Shown: piece by piece, positions 1 to 10,094 of the stretch
Numbering within the stretch: the stretch's first letter is position 1
How the letters are laid out: each line of letters opens with the position of its first letter
NCBI GenBank assembly: GCA_003427395.1
Contig: BFEA01000011.1
Coordinates: forward strand, 5,493,726 to 5,552,442
From: Chara braunii
Lineage: Eukaryota > Streptophyta > Charophyceae > Charales > Characeae
Direction: 5' to 3'
Length of the DNA: 58,717 bases
Made by a program: the position numbers and the translations under genes
The notes under the pieces: model-generated
What the model saw: the letters and a program-made list of their open reading frames with translations, nothing else
Database searches by the model: none
What the model was told of the DNA's origin: nothing

Positions 1-290
1 GGAGGGAGACTATGGCAGAGGAAAGGAGCCTGATGCGGAGGACGAGAGAGGCAGCTATGGCGGAAGAAGGAGAGAGGGAGACTATGTGGAGGGAGGTTTA
101 CTGATGGAGGAGGATGGGGGCGAAAGGGAGACTGATGTGGAGGGAGGAGATGGTGGAGGAAGGAGAGGGCGACTATGTGGAGGGAGGAAAGATTGATGGA
201 GGAGCAACAAGAAGAAGAGCAAGACAAAGTAGAAGAAGAAACGAAAAGAAGAAAAAGAACTGAAGAGACTAAGAATAAGAGAATCGACGC
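1..290. repeat. Purine-rich degenerate minisatellite
   Basis: Almost entirely G and A on the plus strand. Imperfect units of roughly 40-50 bases built on 'gagggagactatg' followed by 'tggagggagg' recur near 1, 72, 126 and 168, then decay into AG-rich sequence. The open reading frame on the opposite strand is low-complexity Ser/Pro/Phe and is not a gene. Confidence 0.7.
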
Positions 291-559
291 AGATCGACGG
301 GCAAGGCACAAAAAAAAAAAGCCATGAAAGAGGGTCTAACAGGCCCTGAAAAATTTTGCGGCCGCCGCCTATTTGTTTTTCCCCCTTTGGGCCGTAGGCC
401 TGCGGTGCCAATTTTTTTTTTTTGAGGTTTTTGGAGGGTGGCGCGGAGGGTGCCTGTCCGGGGGGGTCGCTCGGCCGGGCGACCTGGGGGGCCCGGGCTG
501 GAAAGCTAGTCAAACAAGCGATTTCGCACACACGTCAACCCTCTTAAATTATAACGCGT
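291..559. other. No gene; homopolymer-rich spacer
   Basis: Holds A and T runs (near 310 and 410) and a very GC-rich stretch at 436-505. Nothing codes. The T-run followed by a GGCCCGGGCTGG-like end at 411-505 vaguely resembles the end of the 273-bp element at 36,507, too weakly to call. Confidence 0.5.
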
Positions 560-2087
560 TGTCGAGCGCATCGGTCGCACACGGGGACCCTCCCGGCCGC
601 GTCACGCAGGATTATGCAGGACTTGTCATGGAGAGCGGTTGCCGCTCCGACCGAGTGCGCCAGCCGTACCTCTCGCGAGCCCCTACGACAGGACAGGGTC
701 ACGCGAGGCACCGCTTACCTCCACTTGCGGGAGTTGTCACCACCCCTTAAATGGGCGTATTCCTGCCGAACAACTGAAGCACATGCGAAAGCTTTTCGTA
801 TGCAATTGCAGAGGTGGCCCAGCCGAGGGCGTTTCTCGTTCGCTGTAGCATAGAGGGTTCCGCGCAGTCGAACGCCCAAAAATCGAACCCGTACGCGAAT
901 CGCCGTACTGGGGGGCTGAAGTCCCAAACGCAACTCGATGCCGGTCGACTAGGATGCAATACACACCCACGCGTTACACTACAACCTTCACATCTACTCA
1001 CACATAACACCTGAACCACAAGCAAAACTAAGACCACAAACAACACCACAGTACAACAACTCCTAGTCCCTTCAGTATCCGACCCATAACTTTACGCGAA
1101 GAAATTCAGATAGGTATCGCGCGCTGGATTTCCGTATAAGTGTCGAGCGAGCGTATGGCCTCCTCATATCGACCAGCCATGCGGGCATACGCACGCATTC
1201 GTGCTGATGGGGTACTATATGGCACCCGTAGCCTCGCGGCCCTTGATAATTTCAAGGGTAGCGTTCGACACTTAAGTGTTGGCTGACGGGCACCTTGAGG
1301 GGTAATCTCTCAACGCCGGACAACAGCCATGGGCGGTTGAAGACCACACCCTCTTCTGCACCCTGTGCAGAGGGGTTGAGTAGACAACTATAAGCTGTCG
1401 TGGCGGTCAGCCATCAAGGGGTTTGACTTTGACGGCTGCCACAGACTATAACGTCCAACCGTGAAAGCTCAAAAAAAAAAAACTCACTCCAACTCTCATC
1501 AGTTTAGTGGCCTCCTAAAATGAAAGGGGTAGACAGGCCCAAACGACGCGCGTGCGGAGGAGGCCCAAAGTCCTACCCGTAGGCTATCCGACGTTCGGGA
1601 TAGTGAGGCCCGTACACGGAATCCCATAGGTTGGCTGGGACTAGTCCTTCGCCCATGTGTCGCTTCGAGATACCAAAACCCGAGTCTATTGGCCATATCG
1701 CGCTTTTGGTATCGTCGCCTGACCCATAACCTTTAGTGCGAGAATCAGCGAGTGCTGAGCGCATGGACTTAGTATAAGATCGCGCGCACGCAGTGCCCAC
1801 ACATACCAATTCACTATGCAGCTCTACGTGAGTGCTTGCTATGACGGCGCATTATGTGGTGCCCATACCCAAATGGCCTCTTCTGAGTCATGGGGTGATT
1901 TTCGACGCTTAGGCGTTGGCTGAAGCGCGCGCTAGGGGAGGTAACCCTTTAGCGGGCACAAAACCGGCCTGAGGGTCTTTCCGTCTTCTGGACCCTGAGG
2001 TGTCCTAGAGGGTGCAGGGTAAGACGGACCCTAGGGCAGGAAGGGATTTGGAGCGGTGGTGAGTTGTCTGGCGCATCACCAGCGACA
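560..2087 (-). repeat. 1.53-kb LTR-like block, copy 1
   Basis: On the minus strand it starts TGTCGCTGG and ends GATGCGCTCGACA, giving 5-base inverted ends TGTCG/CGACA as expected for an LTR. By eye it is nearly identical to the block at 26,628-28,155, which abuts a primer-binding site, and more distant from 12,647-14,172. It contains an old internal direct duplication (GACCCATAAC at 1,081 and 1,721; TTCGAC at 1,264 and 1,901; offset about 640). It also holds a compound hairpin, CCGTCTT at 1,981-1,987 pairing with AAGACGG at 2,021-2,027. The 3' flank is ACGCG and the 5' flank GCG, so no clean target duplication. Short ORFs inside it are shadows of GC-rich noncoding DNA. Confidence 0.8.
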
Positions 2088-2090
2088 CGC

Positions 2091-2951
2091 TGTCGGCGCG
2101 AATACCCTTACAAGGGTATTCGCCCTGGTTTTTGCAAGTGACAGCGGGGCCAGGGGTCCAAGTCTGTGTGTTCAAACGGCTGCCTATGTATGGCCCAAGG
2201 TTGTCTAAGTAGGTAGGATGAGTGGGCGCGCAATTTCAAGGCGCGCATGTGATTTTGCCCCTTTAATTGTAGTGTTGACGCAGGCGTCCGACTTGACGTC
2301 ACACTCTTGGCTAGGCCGGGCATTAATGGACTGACCCTTGGTCACTACGTTCGGCCGGCGGCGGGACCGGTAGGTAGGATGGCACGTAGGGCGGCCGTGG
2401 CGCAGCCGGGGAGGCCAGTGTGATTGTTAGGTAGCCCCGCGCCTGGCCATAGGTGGGGGCAGGGCCTACGATGTCCCCCTCGCCCCTAAGTATCGGACTG
2501 CACTACTTCAGTACCACTTTATATGGGATTCACCGCCTACTAATCCCAGGCTGGGGCTTAGCCCTATAGGTCACGATGGTGGGTTGCTGTGACGAAGGTT
2601 TTGGGATCGAGGCCAGCGAGCGGCGGTGCGGGAGCGGCGAAGCAGCGAACAGAGTGGAGAAAGCCGAGGGGTCGAGGGCCATTGGGGCTATCCCCCTCAG
2701 GCTTTTGCCAACAGACGCGGTGGCAGGCGGACCTGTGGGACTGACCAGGCGCCGACGGCCTGTTTCCCCCTGAGGGCCCGACGGGTAGACTTCTCTGTCC
2801 TGTATACGCATTTCTTTTTTTTATTTATTTTTATTGTTCCTTGTTTAGGATGCTGCCCCTCACGGGGCCTGGTATGCGGGCCGCGGCCAGGTGCGCAACG
2901 CTTTCCACCCGTGGCAGGGCCGCGGGGCACTGCGCCGGGGGGGGGAGGGGG
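2091..2951 (+). repeat. Start module of the large unit (TGTCGG end), copy 1
   Basis: Begins TGTCGGCGCG, then a perfect palindrome. Downstream landmarks are shared with the modules at 5,368, 38,692 and 45,833: a GTGGGCGCGCA-like motif, 'ggcttagccctatagg', and 'gggatcgaggccagcg'. It joins the preceding LTR block head to head through only three bases (CGC), an inverted junction. It ends in a G-run and runs straight into the U6-like sequence. Confidence 0.65.
2098..2123. other. 12-bp perfect palindrome at module start
   Basis: GCGAATACCCTT (2,098-2,109) and AAGGGTATTCGC (2,112-2,123) are perfect inverted copies separated by two bases. The same structure lies 6-8 bases inside the TGTCGG end of every start-module copy in the window, in varying states of decay. 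Confidence 0.85.
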
Positions 2952-3031
2952 GTCCTTCGGGACATCCGTTAAAAAATGGAACGATACAGGGAAGATTAGC
3001 ATAGCCCCTGCGCAAAGATGACACGCATAAA
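2952..3031 (+). ncRNA. U6 snRNA-like sequence (3'-truncated, probable pseudogene)
   Basis: The 80 bases follow plant U6 spliceosomal RNA from its first nucleotide: a 5' stem-loop GTCCTTCGGGAC, then ATCCGTTAAAAAATGGAACG, the region of the ACAGAGA box, then TTAGCAT containing the AGC triad, CCCCTGCGCAAAGATGACAC and GCATAAA. Normal U6 pairs with the 5' splice site through ACAGAGA and forms part of the spliceosome active site. Here that box reads ACAGGGA, and the similarity fades after GCATAAA so the terminal U-tract region is missing. No TATA box at about -30 is visible; the upstream sequence is a G-run. It is embedded in repeat sequence, so I treat it as a captured, probably non-functional copy. 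Recognition of U6 is strong; function is doubtful. Confidence 0.85.
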
Positions 3032-3226
3032 GGCGAAGACAGCGATGGGAGTGGAGGTAGTTCTACCTACTACTTAGGGAGAGGTCATGGGGTCACAGGA
3101 GGGTCAGGATAGCGTAGGCCAGACCACGATGAAAGTTGAGTTAAGGAAGGATTTGAAGGACTGTCAGGGATCAACTATGCCTCAGGAGGTGCCGATTACT
3201 GCAGATCTGCGGGACGCATTGGGATC

Positions 3227-3586
3227 TTGGGCCACTGGTCAGGGTCAGACGAACGTGTCGGCAAGAAGGTGTTGCGAGCAGGTGACAGAGCAGCCTGCCC
3301 CACTTCCCCAGAGGTTCCACAGCAAGAGGTTACGAGCAAGATCTCAACATTCTCATCATCAGTATCTTCTTCGCAAGAAGAAGGCAAAATGTCTCAGAAG
3401 AAGCTTGGCAAGTGCTTCTACTGGAGAAAGGGCAAGCATCGCTCTGATGATTGCCCCAAGAGCCTCAAGGACGAGGCCAATGGTCTGGTTACCAGTGAGT
3501 CATCTGGCGTATGGAGAGATAGGAATGGAAACCTAGTTCCTAAGACTCGTGATGGAGTGAAGGCGCAGTTGTATAGGCAGCTGTAG
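3227..3586 (+). pseudogene. Retrotransposon gag fragment with degenerate zinc knuckle
   Basis: A 119-codon open frame with a Ser/Glu-rich first half, then the stretch KCFYWRKGKHRSDDCP, which has the spacing of a CCHC zinc knuckle (C-x2-C-x4-H-x4-C) with the second Cys replaced by Trp. Gag knuckles bind retroelement RNA during packaging. Downstream is GVWRDRNGNLVPKTRDGVKAQ, the type of linker that often follows a knuckle. There is no upstream capsid domain and no downstream protease or RT on this strand, so only a piece of gag survives. It sits between a start module (2,091) and another (5,368), consistent with being the internal remnant of a plus-strand element whose 5' end is the first module. 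The zinc-knuckle reading is fairly secure; the family is not. Confidence 0.55.
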
Positions 3587-5164
3587 GAGGTCATGAGTGA
3601 TCAGGAGTAGGATTCTCCAATAAGGTCCGGAAAGGTCTAAGTCTAACATGTGCCAGACATCTCGGACTGATAATTACTTGTATATAGAGGGATACATAGA
3701 GGATTGGATCAGACCCATGTACATCAATAGGCTGAGCCAGTAGTGAGATGTTCCATCGCATTATAGACTTGCGAACCTTTTTCTGTACATAAGATGACAC
3801 TGTTTTTGATTATTTTTCTTTTCTGCGCTAATGTGTTGTAGAGTGTTAATACCCTTGTAGAATAACGCTCGTGAGTAAGAAGCGACTGTCGAGTTCTGAT
3901 ACTTAGACACTTGGATACCTTGATTTTTTTGTTGGTTACCTGAACTCTCTGTATAATACCTTGCGTTCTATAATAAGGGCAGGGACCTTTTTGCTCATTG
4001 CGGGGCCCCATGTCCTAGGTGTATATGTGAGTCTCGAACCTCGTCTTTGTGTTGTGTGTGTTGTGTCACACTCATTCTCAGTTGTGGATTTGCCCATATA
4101 GATGATGGTGTGATGAGATGGATATTACGAAGTGAGCTGATCTGCGCTTCCTTCCACTGTACTTACGCCTCCCTGTCCCAATGACAAGTAGAGCCGGAAG
4201 TATAAAGGAAGAGAATGCTCTCAGTTATTAAAAGAATGATGACACGATATATTTGGTTCAGATGGAATAATAATGAATGGAGAGAACACAGCTAAAGTTG
4301 TGCATGGATTGGAAAAGAGATAATAAAGTCCACTGGCCGATTGGACCTTCTTAAAAGGATGAAATTTGTGAGGGCACTCAAAAAAGTCACTATAAGTGAT
4401 GATAATGTTTGCATGTATGTAAAGTCTGACAAGGATCCTGTGAAACTACTGAGGATCCTTGTTGGACTATTGAGAAAGGCACTATGCCTCCACGTAGTCT
4501 CGTGGGCAGTGGTATGTGATCCTTTGATAATTGTTGTAAAAAAAAGTGTTAGACCACAACGGGTTAGTCTAAGGGACGTATTGGGAGGCCAAGCTAAAGG
4601 GCTATACTTAGCATCGTTGGAACTGTAGAACCTAACTCCCAGCGAGGGCCGCTGATCGGCGCAACCTGGCAGTGGGACCTTGGCTTACCAAAGGTTGAAT
4701 CTTGAAGGGTCGGCCACCCGGAGAGGTTTAGCTGGAGGGAAGGTCATTGGGGTCGATTAAGTCAAGAGTCAGGACCCTTCGGGGTGCCAAGATAGGAAGA
4801 GTTGCTTATCGTTGCGTAACCAACGAGGGCACTATCGCTACACAACAACGCGGTGGGTCGTGGATTCGGCGTGATCGACCGGTCCATGGGGGGCCAAGAT
4901 GGAGACCTGAAGACGCATGTGTTAGACTCCAGGTTAGGCGTTCGTTGTGATTTGAGATGGTAAGCATTACCATGTGAGCGGCTAAAGGCGCCCTATATTT
5001 TGAGAGGTCTCGGTTAGGGCCCGCGTCCTAAGTTATGACCTCGTTCGCGGGACGATGACTAAACAGGACACCCAACGGTGAACCGATAGATGTCTACGAT
5101 GAAGGGTGAGGACTATCAACCTACTACCTGAGAGCGGGTAGTACGTTGTAGTACGGAACAAAGT
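3587..5164. other. No recognisable gene
   Basis: Mixed-composition sequence without a convincing coding region. A 95-codon frame at 4,341-4,628 has no recognisable domain. The string 'aataaggtccggaaa' occurs at both 3,620 and 5,351, the second just upstream of the start module at 5,368, and may be an old duplication. Confidence 0.5.
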
Positions 5165-5170
5165 ATCCCC

Positions 5171-5214
5171 TAGCTCCGAGGCCAGGATGTGGGAGACCCA
5201 GGTTGAAACCCTGG
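5171..5214 (+). other. tRNA-like Pol III promoter remnant
   Basis: TAGCTCCGAGG (5,171-5,181) resembles an A box. Twenty bases on, a T-arm-like hairpin has a 5-bp stem CCAGG (5,198-5,202) and CCTGG (5,210-5,214) with a 7-base loop TTGAAAC, close to the B-box loop TTCGAAT but lacking one expected base. No full cloverleaf can be drawn, so a tRNA-derived SINE remnant is more likely than a tRNA gene. Confidence 0.3.
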
Positions 5215-5373
5215 CAGTGGAACGTCGTGACGGGAGCAGGTTGATGAGATAACCTCGAACGGAGTCGTGCCGGGGAGCTGGATTGATCATTTCCTTGTCA
5301 GCAAGATGTGGTTGCGTTTATAGCTTTGATTGTCCGATGCGACGTTGCTTAATAAGGTCCGGAAAACTGTCGG

Positions 5374-5401
5374 CCCGAATACCCTTACAAGGGTATTTGG
5401 G
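5374..5401. other. Palindrome at start of left arm
   Basis: CCCGAATACCCTT (5,374-5,386) pairs with AAGGGTATTTGGG (5,389-5,401) over 13 positions, one of them G-T. The change from GCG/CGC in the copy at 2,098 to CCC/GGG here keeps the pairing, suggesting that structure is maintained. Confidence 0.75.
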
Positions 5402-6463
5402 CGCGTTTTTGCAGCTTACAGGAAAAGCGCGTCTGACGATATCTGATGGTGCGTCCCATTTGTGTTGATTAGAGAGTGTGTGAGCGTGCACTTTGTGGAC
5501 ACTTTGTGGGCACGCGTTAGTCCGACCGAGTCTGGGTCGAGGGAGCCCATGAGACGTCGGTAGGACGAGTGAATGTCACGCCAGAATCTCTGAGGTGGTC
5601 GCAACCTCGCATGCACAGGCAAGGTCTCGGACGACGTAGAGTTGGCTTGGTAGGGCTATGACCAAAGGAGACCGCCGCCCGACTTATTGAGAACTGCCAG
5701 TTCGGGGTCATACCATGCCAAGTTTGTAGGCACCAGGCTGACCTTGCACTATCGATGGTAGAAGCCACCAGTAAGGCACAGGAAGGGCGGCACTAAGTAG
5801 ACCAACAAGCGGGGTTTCCTCGGCGGAGAGGCGGTAAACGGGCGTCGTGGCAGGCTATGAGAAGCCCGACCCGCAGCCTGCCATGGTTGAGCCGGTGCGT
5901 GTGGTAAGCCAGCGGAGCCATGCTCTCGAAATAGCCAGGTACAGCCTTAGGGAGCCAAGGACGCAGGTCGTACGTGGGAAAAATGGCCTGAGGTACCGTT
6001 TGCAGGCCTGGGCTAGCTGGCCATACCATTTATGTAGAGGACTGCGCCTGCTAAATCCAAGCTTGGGCTTAGCCCTATAGGTTACGTCACTAAGTTCTCA
6101 TCAGGCGGATTCGGGGATCGAGGCCAGAGCGGCGCAGCGGAGGAGCGCAGGAGGGCCAAGGGGTTGAGGGTCCCGCGGGACTATACCCCTTGGTTTTGCT
6201 GATGGGAGTCCAACCCCGGGCCCGTCAGGCTAGAACTAGGTACAATCGGTCCCCATTCCCCTTCCGTTTTTCCTTATTTTATTAATTTTTAACTTTTTGA
6301 GTTTTATATTTTTATTTTTTTTAATTTTTATTCTTCTATTTTTTCCGTTTTTGTTGCGCTTGGATGAGGCTGGTATCGGGGCCGGGGCTTGTCGCGAAGC
6401 CCAACAGCCTAGTCCTGTGGATACATCCACGGACTGCTGGGGCATCTGTGCTCTGAGGCCGTG

Positions 6464-6542
6464 GTCCTTCATGACATCTGTTAAGATTGGAGCAATACAG
6501 AGACGACTAGCATGGCCCCTGCGCAGGGACAACATGCATAAA
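6464..6542 (+). ncRNA. U6 snRNA-like sequence inside left arm
   Basis: Second U6-derived stretch. It starts exactly at the U6 5' end (GTCCTTCATGACATC), keeps the intact ACAGAGA box, TAGCATGGCCCCTGCGCA, and ends at GCATAAA, the same 3' limit as at 3,031. The 5' stem loop is weakened (CTTCATG for CTTCGGG). An AT-rich, T-rich tract lies 100-200 bases upstream. No snRNA upstream element or TATA box at -30 is evident. It is carried within the repeated unit, and its inverted twin is at 34,242-34,320. Confidence 0.8.
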
Positions 6543-6639
6543 GTCGGGAGCAGCCCGACATTTGGGTGATTGTAGTAGTATGTGGTGGGGGTGCCGCTGT
6601 TGCGCGCCCGCTCGACCGAACTAGGTGCTGGACAATGCG

Positions 6640-6980
6640 CCATAGGGACAGCAGGAAGAAGGAGGAAGGTGAAGGAGAGGGAGATGACGAGAGAGAGAGA
6701 CAATGGGAAAGGTAGGAGGAAGGAGACTTACCTGGGAAGGAGTTACGAGCAGTTTACTGGGCAACGGCACAGCCTCATCGCATATACCAGCCGGGTATTA
6801 GGAAAAAAAAAAACTCGACTTCGTTTAGAGACTGGGGGCTCAGCTGATGGGTGAGTGCGCACGTGACGTATGAGTGGGAAGAGAGAGAGAGAGGGTTAGA
6901 GAGGAGGAAGATAGCGCCTGAGGGCGCAGCACCACGAGGAAAGGAGCAGACGAGACAAGCAAAAAAAAAAAAAAAACCAA
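6640..6980 (+). repeat. Purine-rich tracts in left arm
   Basis: Two AG-rich blocks (6,648-6,735 and 6,878-6,960), each with (GA)n runs, and a 16-A run at 6,961-6,976. No coding signal. The mirrored CT-rich tracts are at 33,800-34,130. Confidence 0.6.
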
Positions 6981-7849
6981 GAACGGGATGAACCTGAACG
7001 CGGTTTTGCACCAGGTACATTCAGAGGGGAAGGGAGTGAAAACGAGTGTAAATCGTATTGCTCGGCCGGTTCTTGGCCGTTTTTGGCAAACGAAGATACT
7101 AAACGGGGGGTTTTGGACGTTGCGAGTCTAGTGGTAAGGTTAAAATTGGGTCTCGGTGGTTAGTTTTTGGGTGCTAGTTGTAGGCTGCGCGATGCTCGGA
7201 TTCAGGGACAAGAGGGTATGAAAAAGAGGGTGAATCTGTCCAAGTTGTAGCGGAAGGTTCACTCAAAGGTTTGTATGTTGTTGAGACGGGGCGAAAGGGT
7301 AAGAAACTCACTTGTTAGGCGGAGTGTGATCTACTAGGCGATGAGAGTTGCCCCTCTCTCGACACACAAGGTTGGATGGCTATGTATGACCCCGAGTTTT
7401 GGTGATGGATACCGTCGCCTACTGCGCAATCGGTGAGTACCAGGGCGAGGCCATGAGCTGCATGGGCATGCGTGGGGCACCGTGGCCATCATCCTAATCC
7501 ATACGGTGGGCATCTTTATGGTCTTCATCATTGAGTTGTTGAGCGCAGTGCCTTTTGGCACTGCCACTATTGTGGAGTTACGACACTTAGTGGGCTATAG
7601 GAGTCTGCCTTCGGGATTTCCTTTTGAGTGAACCTGGCTGTGCGACTGGCCGAATGCATCCGTATACGAAGATCAGGCAGAAAGATTGAGAAACACGAGG
7701 AAAGAAAAGACAGGGAGAGAGGGTGTGCGATCGGCAGGGCGAGGGGGTGTGTGTTACTCCTGGTGATGTGGTATTTAGCAACAACGAGCTATGATTACTA
7801 CCTGTGTTATTGAGGAGTCCATTGCCGAGTCACGCGACATAGGGATGTT

Positions 7850-9650
7850 TTTGGTTGCATGAGCGGTACAAATTGCTGGTATTTCTGAACTTGGTTACTA
7901 CCAAGAGTCTTTGGTTGCTGGCTACTAATGCTAAGGCACTGGCTACAGTTGTGCCCAGAAGTTACTTTTGTTGTTGGCTCGGCCTACAGCAGCGCACTGT
8001 TGCCATGGGGGGAGGGACGGCATGCCTGGCTGGGCAACAACTTGCAGGGGAGGAGGAGTGGTGTTCTCATGCTGTGGGACATCGCTGGGTACAAGATTGG
8101 GGAAGAACTAGCCATGCCAGTTGTAACACAGCAACACTGGAGAGCCACTGCGGCTACATATGTTGCTACTTCACAGTTGACACCAGCGTATATTTTGCGG
8201 TTGTTATTATTTAGCCTGGAGTAAAATTAAACTGCGAGGTGTGGCGGCTAGCTCAGACTACCGCAATAGAGAGAGTGGCAGAGGACTGGTTGTGGTCGAA
8301 ATTTTTGGTGTTGCTGCGATGGCGACTGGTTGCGGAGGTTGGAGCAACAGCTGTGGTCAACACTAAGACGGACCGGGGCCTGCCCAATGAGATGCAACTA
8401 TTGCTGCAGGGTCGTTGCTGGGAGTCCGATAGTAGCTAGCCACTATTGCGGAGGCCGTGCCGTGACTGCGCTTTCTCAGCAGGCTATGGGTACGGGTTGT
8501 GCTTGATGGGCTGTTAGTAAGCCTCTGCGGCATCGACTGCTGCATAGTCTGTATTCCGGCGAACCTGTTGTTCCTTGCTATGTACAGGACACTGTCTTAA
8601 ACTGGGCACTGCTGCTGTATGAAGCCACCAGTCATCACTGACGCGGCGCTAGTGGGCGAGTGCTGATTAGAGGGCGGTGTTAGTAGGCTTTGGAGGCGGG
8701 ATGCGCCGGTTACTTGGCGATACTCAGAGCAGGTTGCTACTATGGCTGCTGTGTTCCAGTGAGGTGCTGCCACAACGTACGGATTGTTGCTGCTGAGTCG
8801 GGCTGCCGATACACACAGGTTGGATGTTATAACTGTGCGTTGCGCTGTTGCTTTGCAGGGCGGTGGCCTCCACTGTGCACTACTGCCTGTGACTAGGGCA
8901 GTGGTACCCCTGTGACGGAGGGGCAGCCAGTGCGGCTGACTGAGTATTGCGGTGTCTGTCGCATCAGGTTGGGGTACTATTGCTGGGGCCAGGGGTATGG
9001 CTGAGTAATCGAGGTAGCACCTATTGTGAGTTCGGTTCTCGTTGCACCGTCCGTACAACACCTGCTTTCTTCAATAGTACTGACTAAAGGGCACCGTCCA
9101 CCGCGACGAGCCTCCATTGTCAAGACCCGAGGCTAAAGCTACAGCAATCAAAGGGAGCTGCTATAGCAAGGGTAACTAAGGCCACAGTATTTGTGTTGCG
9201 GCTAACCCACGCCATTGGGACGACTGTTGCAATAGCTGTTTTTGCGTTCAAGAGTTGCCATTACGACTTGAATTATTGCTGCAGACTGATTGCCAAGGTT
9301 TGGTGCTGCGGTACTTCGGTCATTGGGGGCATGTAGAGCGAGCGGTGCAATTGTTGGGCACATTTGGGTGGAACGGTGCCTTTAAGCTTGCGGTACGCAG
9401 GGCGTCGGACTGTTGTTAGAAACCACAACCAAACTGGGCGCTGCTGCTGCCCAGAGCGCTGCTCCCCATTTGAGCGTCACCATTGTGCACCATTTCCTCT
9501 TCTCGACGGGTCGCTGCTGCGACTTGGAGGGCGGTTAGGGGACTGTTAGCGCTGTATCCGGCCAAGGGTTGGACTGGTTGCTGCTGCGTTTTTCCTGGCC
9601 ACCATTGTGAGGCCCTCAGGCGCATCAAGACAACGAGCCCCTCTCCAGTG
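7850..9650 (+). repeat. GCTG/TTGC-rich zone with many small hairpins
   Basis: Strongly G+T-skewed, with motifs such as ACTATTGC, GTTGCTGCTG and AACTGGGC recurring every 40-100 bases. 'aactgggc(a/g)ctgctgctg' occurs at 8,601 and 9,433. Small perfect stems are visible, for example CAGCC/GGCTG around 8,926-8,940 and CCCCT/AGGGG around 8,907-8,923. The many short ORFs differ between the two arms and are not genes. Related zones lie at 17,340-17,720 (minus), 31,100-32,900 (minus) and 49,490-50,130 (plus). Confidence 0.5.
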
Positions 9651-9732
9651 AGATTGAGAGCACATCTTTTGGATCTGAGCGTCTAAACTTTCTCCTTCTG
9701 CCCTTCTCAATCTCAGTCTAGTCTATGTTACG

Positions 9733-9850
9733 AGATGAAGGCGGCAGGCGGGATTGCAACCCGTAGGTCCGCGCCAAGACCTCTGTGGGAGGTTGCCCCA
9801 CCGATTGCGGGAGCTCTGCCGCAGCCCATGCGGGGTTCTGGAGGCAGGGA
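9733..9850 (+). other. Conserved short module before hairpin array
   Basis: Contains 'cgcgccaagacctctgtg', 'ggaggttgccccaccgattg' and 'cgggagctctgc'. Recognisable copies lie at the same relative place, just before a hairpin array, at 16,965-17,060 (minus), 30,905-31,020 (minus) and 50,260-50,340 (plus). ACCTC/GAGGT forms a small stem. Its conservation exceeds that of neighbouring sequence by eye. Function unknown. Confidence 0.5.
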
Positions 9851-10094
9851 ACTTCAGGTATAACTTCGTCTGACGCGTGTGATCCCTTCCCCTATCTCTT
9901 ATCCTTGGGTATCTGAAGAATATTATGTAAGGCTATTACTTTCTGCTTTGTTATGTATGTCAGCACATGTTTTGCTAAAGGTTAAATGAACAGCTATATA
10001 TGAGAGTTCAGGTAACTTGAGTGGTTTCAGACAGAATGAACTGTGGGGAAGGTGGGTCGAAGGTGTTATGTATGCTTTGATCGGGTCAACCCAA

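Noticed and set aside
411-505. Possible remnant of the 273-bp element end (T-run then GC-rich end)
   Set aside because: Only GGCCCGGGCTGG-like similarity; no inverted end or duplication found.
82-531. 149-codon minus-strand ORF
   Set aside because: Low-complexity product of the AG-rich minisatellite and T-runs.
2091-2123. Helitron 3' end (hairpin near a terminus)
   Set aside because: The hairpin is at the wrong distance and no CTRR follows; the TGTCG/CGACA ends fit an LTR better.
4341-4628. 95-codon ORF, possibly a small gene
   Set aside because: No recognisable motif, isolated in repeat DNA, composition like its surroundings.
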